In this document: positions 60,451-64,000 of the stretch, piece by piece
How the letters are laid out: every line of letters starts with the position of its first letter
Numbering within the stretch: position 1 is the stretch's first letter
NCBI GenBank assembly: GCA_022747635.1
Contig: JAKTNV010000017.1
Span: 2,291,501 to 2,355,500 of the forward strand
Direction: 5' to 3'
DNA from: Hetaerina americana
Taxonomy: Eukaryota; Arthropoda; Insecta; Odonata; Calopterygidae
DNA length: 64,000 bases
The notes under the pieces: model-generated
Databases searched by the model: none
Told to the model about the DNA's origin: nothing
Seen by the model: the letters and a program-made list of their open reading frames with translations, nothing else
Made by a program: the position numbers and the translations under genes

Positions 60451-62850
60451 GAGGCCCGGAGCCTACTAAAAGAGTGCAAATTTTTACAGAAATGTTATCT
60501 GTACCCTTGACTCATTGGACTAGGGACTTCGCTTAAAAAAACTCCAGTACAGGTGAGTCTCAATACGGTATTCCATTCCTCGGGGATGGAGATTATGTTA
60601 TTCGATTTGCTATGGAGCCACGAACATCTATATACTGTTTCATTTAGGAATGAATTAGACTCTGCAACAAAACAACTGGTGGTTCAAGGTTGAAAATTTA
60701 AAAGTAATTCTACTACTATATTACTACGTATTACCCTGCACCCACGAGAAACGGTTACATGTTTCCTGTTACCACATTTTCTCAGACAAACACACTTCAT
60801 GTATTTTTAAATTAAATATTTTAATGATTTCTTGCTTAATTAAGAATTTTTACGAGTGCGTGATAAATCATAACACTGAAAATAGCTTAAAGTGTGGCAG
60901 GTATAATCAAAATGCGATTTTGCAGGAGTATTTCCCGACAAATATTAATATAAATCTTTTTTTCCTCGCATTTTAATTTTGATTCACGGTTTTCTAGACT
61001 CCACAGATCAATGGGGTTCTGAAAACCCTTTACACCAAGCCATCACATTGGTTAACATTTTAAGAACTATTACATTTAAGAAGTTTTTACCGTGTTTTAA
61101 GGATGAAAGCCCATGCTACAATGCGGTGATACTAGCGTGGTGGTAGATCATTTATATAAAAGCACTTCAGTTTTAGGTCAGCTGGCGAAATGAGTAGTTT
61201 CACATAATAAATTTACGAGAGCACAAAACAGCATACGAAAAAACGAAGACGGTGTGCGCAGGACGAGGGCAGAAACAGCTGAACAGGAGTCAAACGCCAA
61301 TACATAACCAACCAGATTAACCTTCCCATTGAGCTGGTAAATTTGACAACACTTAGTCAAAAGGTTTAGTACTTAGGGCACGCGTTTTTCTAAGACACCC
61401 ACGGCTTGGGTTGACCACTTAACTACTTTAACCTTTGTATTATAAGTGAAAAAGAATAAACCAGGTGTATTTTGAAAAGCATATATTTCAACTCCTAGAC
61501 ATCACGGAAGAAATTTTAAGAATATTTGTCATGTTCAGGTTCTCCTCAGCCACTAACTGGCTTTTCACAAACTATCATAGAATTTGGAAATAAATAGCTC
61601 CACTATTTTATACATTTTTAAAAATATTTATCATTCTGTGCACTAGAGGTATATTAAAAAATAATATTTAGACATTTTTCAAAGGAAAAAAAAGTAATTT
61701 AAAATCACGAGGGAAAAATATCACCTTTCTCGTAATTTGTAAACACGTGGAAAGACAATGAATTGTATACGAAACAAAATTCAGATTATTTACATATACT
61801 AAAATATTTCATCAACTCTTCCGTCGGCAGTATCCTTAAAAAAATAATAGGGTTTTTAACATTAAATTGACCCTCATAAAGTTCAAGGAATAGGTATGCC
61901 TCCCATCACACACGTCAACAATATTTTGATATCTGCCGGATTTAGAATATTAACACGTACACAACACCCCGCAAACATCCGCGAGGGCGTGTACGTTGGG
62001 GCACCAAAAATTGTGAACACAAATAAAAATTCATACGTAGGAATGAATGTCCGGTTCTCTAAAACACCCCGAAATATACACAAAAACGAACTCATATTCG
62101 TGATTGGACGCCGATAATAATAAATACAAGATCATAATCGCGCCAATATTATTGTCCATAGTAATAGGTAGGAATATTTTGCTTGCTGAAACACTTCTGA
62201 TTTTTCAGATTCAGAATATTCATGATGAGAGCCAACATGAAATGTAAACAAACCGGAATGTGAATTTCATTTCCCTTCCATTTGACCCAAATGCAGCAAT
62301 TTTTGCCTCTTAAAATGAGAGAGGAATCAAAAACAAACACGCTATCGCGGGGATAAAGAATCAATATGAAATCACTACACACTAATGCTACGTCCCGTCA
62401 AACAATAATCTTCAGAAATTTCACTGCTTCAAATTCCCTCACTAAAAGTTAACTTTTATTTGATTCCTAAATTCTAAAGACCAAAGAATTTTAAGAGGCT
62501 TATATAGGAACTCCAAATATTTTTATAAAATACTGCACCCTCCACAAGTGAGTACTCTCAAATTAAAAAAATCAAATTTCGTGACAACCACGGCCAATCA
62601 AATCAGAGGCATGGCTTTCCCATCATTCAGCTTCCCACTACCCATTGTTGCTAAGCTGCGTGCAGTGTCGACGGGTTTGAATCACGATTTTCACTGCCCA
62701 CCATCAAGTAACCCCGAGACGGGCTTAATTGGACACAGTTTCAATACTGAGTACAATATTGAGTACAGTTTCAATCGAGCGGGAATCGAAAATTAAAAAA
62801 AGAATACTGGAACAAGGTCAGGTAAGCAAAGAAATAGAAACACTTCAAGT
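60451..62850. other. AT-rich DNA, probably intron 1 of the LIM gene
   Basis: This lies directly downstream (minus strand) of the exon-1 donor at 62856, so at least the right part is intronic. I looked for a second LIM exon (DWH...CLKCEKC-type residues) on the minus strand here and further left and saw none. Frames of 60-80 codons match nothing. An imperfect local repeat (CAGTTTCAAT twice around GAGTACA twice) lies at about 62736-62776. Confidence 0.5.
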
Positions 62851-62856
62851 ACTCAC

Positions 62857-62896
62857 CAAAATACACCGGCTTGTCGCACTTGGGGCAGTTCGGCAT
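62857..62896 (-). CDS. First coding exon of a CRIP-type LIM-domain protein (partial)
   Basis: On the minus strand, CACCACC precedes ATG at 62896, and the frame reads MPNCPKCDKPVYF, then one G (62857) and GTGAGT (62856-62851), a strong splice donor. In cysteine-rich intestinal protein (CRIP) family members the protein begins MPxCPKCxKxVYF followed by alanine, so a phase-1 exon end with G as the first base of an alanine codon fits exactly. The two cysteines (CPKC) are the first pair of zinc ligands of the LIM domain. CRIP proteins are small (about 75-100 residues) zinc-binding, single-LIM proteins with protein-binding roles. The remaining exons should lie at lower coordinates but were not found, so intron 1 may be long. 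Multi-LIM relatives (MLP/CSRP) start differently. Confidence 0.8.
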
Positions 62897-62984
62897 GGTG
62901 GTGACACTTCGACACCCGTTTTCAAGAACGTCTCACCAAGGAAATCCAACACCGATCAGCGATGGCGAACAGGTTGATGCGTTA

Positions 62985-63520
62985 TGACCGCTGGAAAAAT
63001 GCTTCGCCTCGAGTGGAAAGCACCGGTGCGTGTGTTTTGTAGCCAAGCCTTTCTGATGCACCGTCCGTCCGCCTGGGTCGGAGTGTGGAAAAAACGAGAG
63101 TGAGAAATGAGCTGGCTGAGCGGGAAGATGAGGGGAAGGAGCTAGGACGGAGAGGGGAAGAGGGGTGGGATTGAAGGAGGGACGGAAGGGGAAGTGTGGG
63201 CTGAAGGGGAGGGGAGGACGGCTATCCGCTGTGCGATGGTCCCAGTGACCGAGAGAGGCCGTGGTGGCTCGATGGCAGTGACGTCATCCACGTTTTCCGC
63301 GCTGACGCCACACACTCTCACTCGTAGAGGCGGGAAGGGGGGGGGGGGGGGGGGAAAGGGTTGAGCGGGGCTACGGCCGCCGGGGCGAGTCGAGCAGCGG
63401 GCCCCAGCTTAAATGTTTATACCGGGTCCCGGAGCCTCATTGATTCGCCTGCCCCGAGACCCTTTTCATCTGGCTCCTGGATTTTCTCTGATGCGAATCT
63501 TGGTTGGCACGTGTACCTTC
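62985..63520 (-). promoter_or_regulatory. CpG-rich promoter region of the LIM gene
   Basis: A GC- and CpG-rich block begins about 90 bases upstream of the start codon (minus strand) and spans about 530 bases. It contains a G18 run on the plus strand (63337-63354) and G-rich boxes at 63118-63220. It is placed as expected for a TATA-less housekeeping-type promoter. The transcription start site cannot be fixed from the sequence. A divergent transcript on the plus strand is possible but no exon was recognised. Confidence 0.55.
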
Positions 63521-64000
63521 TCCACTCCATCCCGTCCTCGTTAGCGGTCGCCTCTAAGTCCTTAGGATACTTTAACTTACATCCGGATTTATGGATATTC
63601 ATTCTGGAATCCCGGTCAAATCGAATGACTTTTACACCGTAACATTCTCGCATTTCGGTTCACATCAGCGAATTAATTCAATTAACTGTCGAAGCATTTC
63701 CCGAAGTTCTTTCAATATATAATTTTTTGAGGGTGATTCGCACCCTCAGTGAGCATCGACCTGCACAACTAAGGGTAGCGGAGAAAATTTTGAATGAGTA
63801 ATGACATGAATGAGTAATGACATGAATGAGAAATAAGACAGCGTTGTCCGTTGTCGCCTGTCCTTCTTTACGTCCCTTATGCAACGATATGACTGGGGAG
63901 GGGGTTAGAGATGGGATTGGTGTACCGGGAGCTGATTGAGTCAGATTTAAACAGGAAATAGCTAGCTAGACAGTCAAGGGAATTCAGTTATTGTAAAAAG
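63521..64000. other. Upstream flank of the LIM gene
   Basis: Ordinary sequence with a small tandem repeat at 63791-63834. No gene recognised to the window end. Confidence 0.5.
63791..63834. repeat. 16-base tandem repeat, about 2.7 copies
   Basis: The unit TGAATGAGTAATGACA occurs twice exactly (63791-63822) and then partly with one change (TGAATGAGAAAT). Confidence 0.9.

Noticed and set aside
1..64000. CRISPR arrays, prophage, bacterial operons
   Set aside because: No regularly spaced repeats, no ribosome-binding-site-linked gene strings; the content is eukaryotic repeat DNA throughout.

Overview
This window looks like non-coding DNA from a large, repeat-rich arthropod (probably insect) genome. 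The base composition is AT-rich with scattered CpG-rich islands. There is no operon structure and no long open frame that reads as a host protein. The repeats are typical of metazoans: tRNA-derived SINEs, decayed LINEs, a mariner with TA target duplication, and (TA)n microsatellites. I cannot name the species. The only host coding exon I can defend is at the right end on the minus strand: the first exon of a CRIP-type LIM protein (62857-62896), reading MPNCPKCDKPVYF and stopping at a GTGAGT splice donor. Behind it lies a CpG-rich promoter region (about 62985-63520). The sequence to its left is probably its first intron, then intergenic DNA of unknown extent. I could not find exon 2.

Layout. 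0-18 kb: sparse repeats, two strongly strand-asymmetric GC-rich blocks (4.6-5.7 and 6.7-7.7 kb), a SINE split by a later LINE insertion (11.4-11.9 kb), a LINE 3' end (16.6-17.2 kb) and a 443-bp element with inverted arms and a hammerhead-ribozyme-like fold (17.7-18.2 kb). 18-33 kb: another SINE, a LINE reverse transcriptase fossil truncated next to a SINE (22.2-23.2 kb), and long featureless AT-rich DNA. 33-48 kb: a SINE with perfect 12-bp target duplications, further LINE fossils on both strands, an internally deleted mariner (41156-41906), a tRNA-like SINE, and a foldback repeat with 43-bp arms (43.5 kb). 48-64 kb: a SINE inside (TA)n, another LINE 3' end, a third full foldback copy, CpG-rich blocks and the LIM gene start.

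How it fits together. At least nine LINE fragments lie here. Several share one C-terminal protein segment and one 3' terminal hairpin followed by a short A/T-rich tail, so they belong to one old family; at least one other lineage is present (39.85-40.25 kb). Every LINE copy is broken. The SINEs fall into at least four types, one of which (here SINE-A) recurs at 11.4, 18.6 and 50.3 kb and perhaps 2.8 kb. A short foldback family recurs four times. The two observations most worth following are the hammerhead-like fold whose predicted cut site coincides with the edge of the element's inverted arm, and the unclassified foldback family.

All calls were made by eye from the sequence, with family knowledge used for protein motifs. 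No database search was run.
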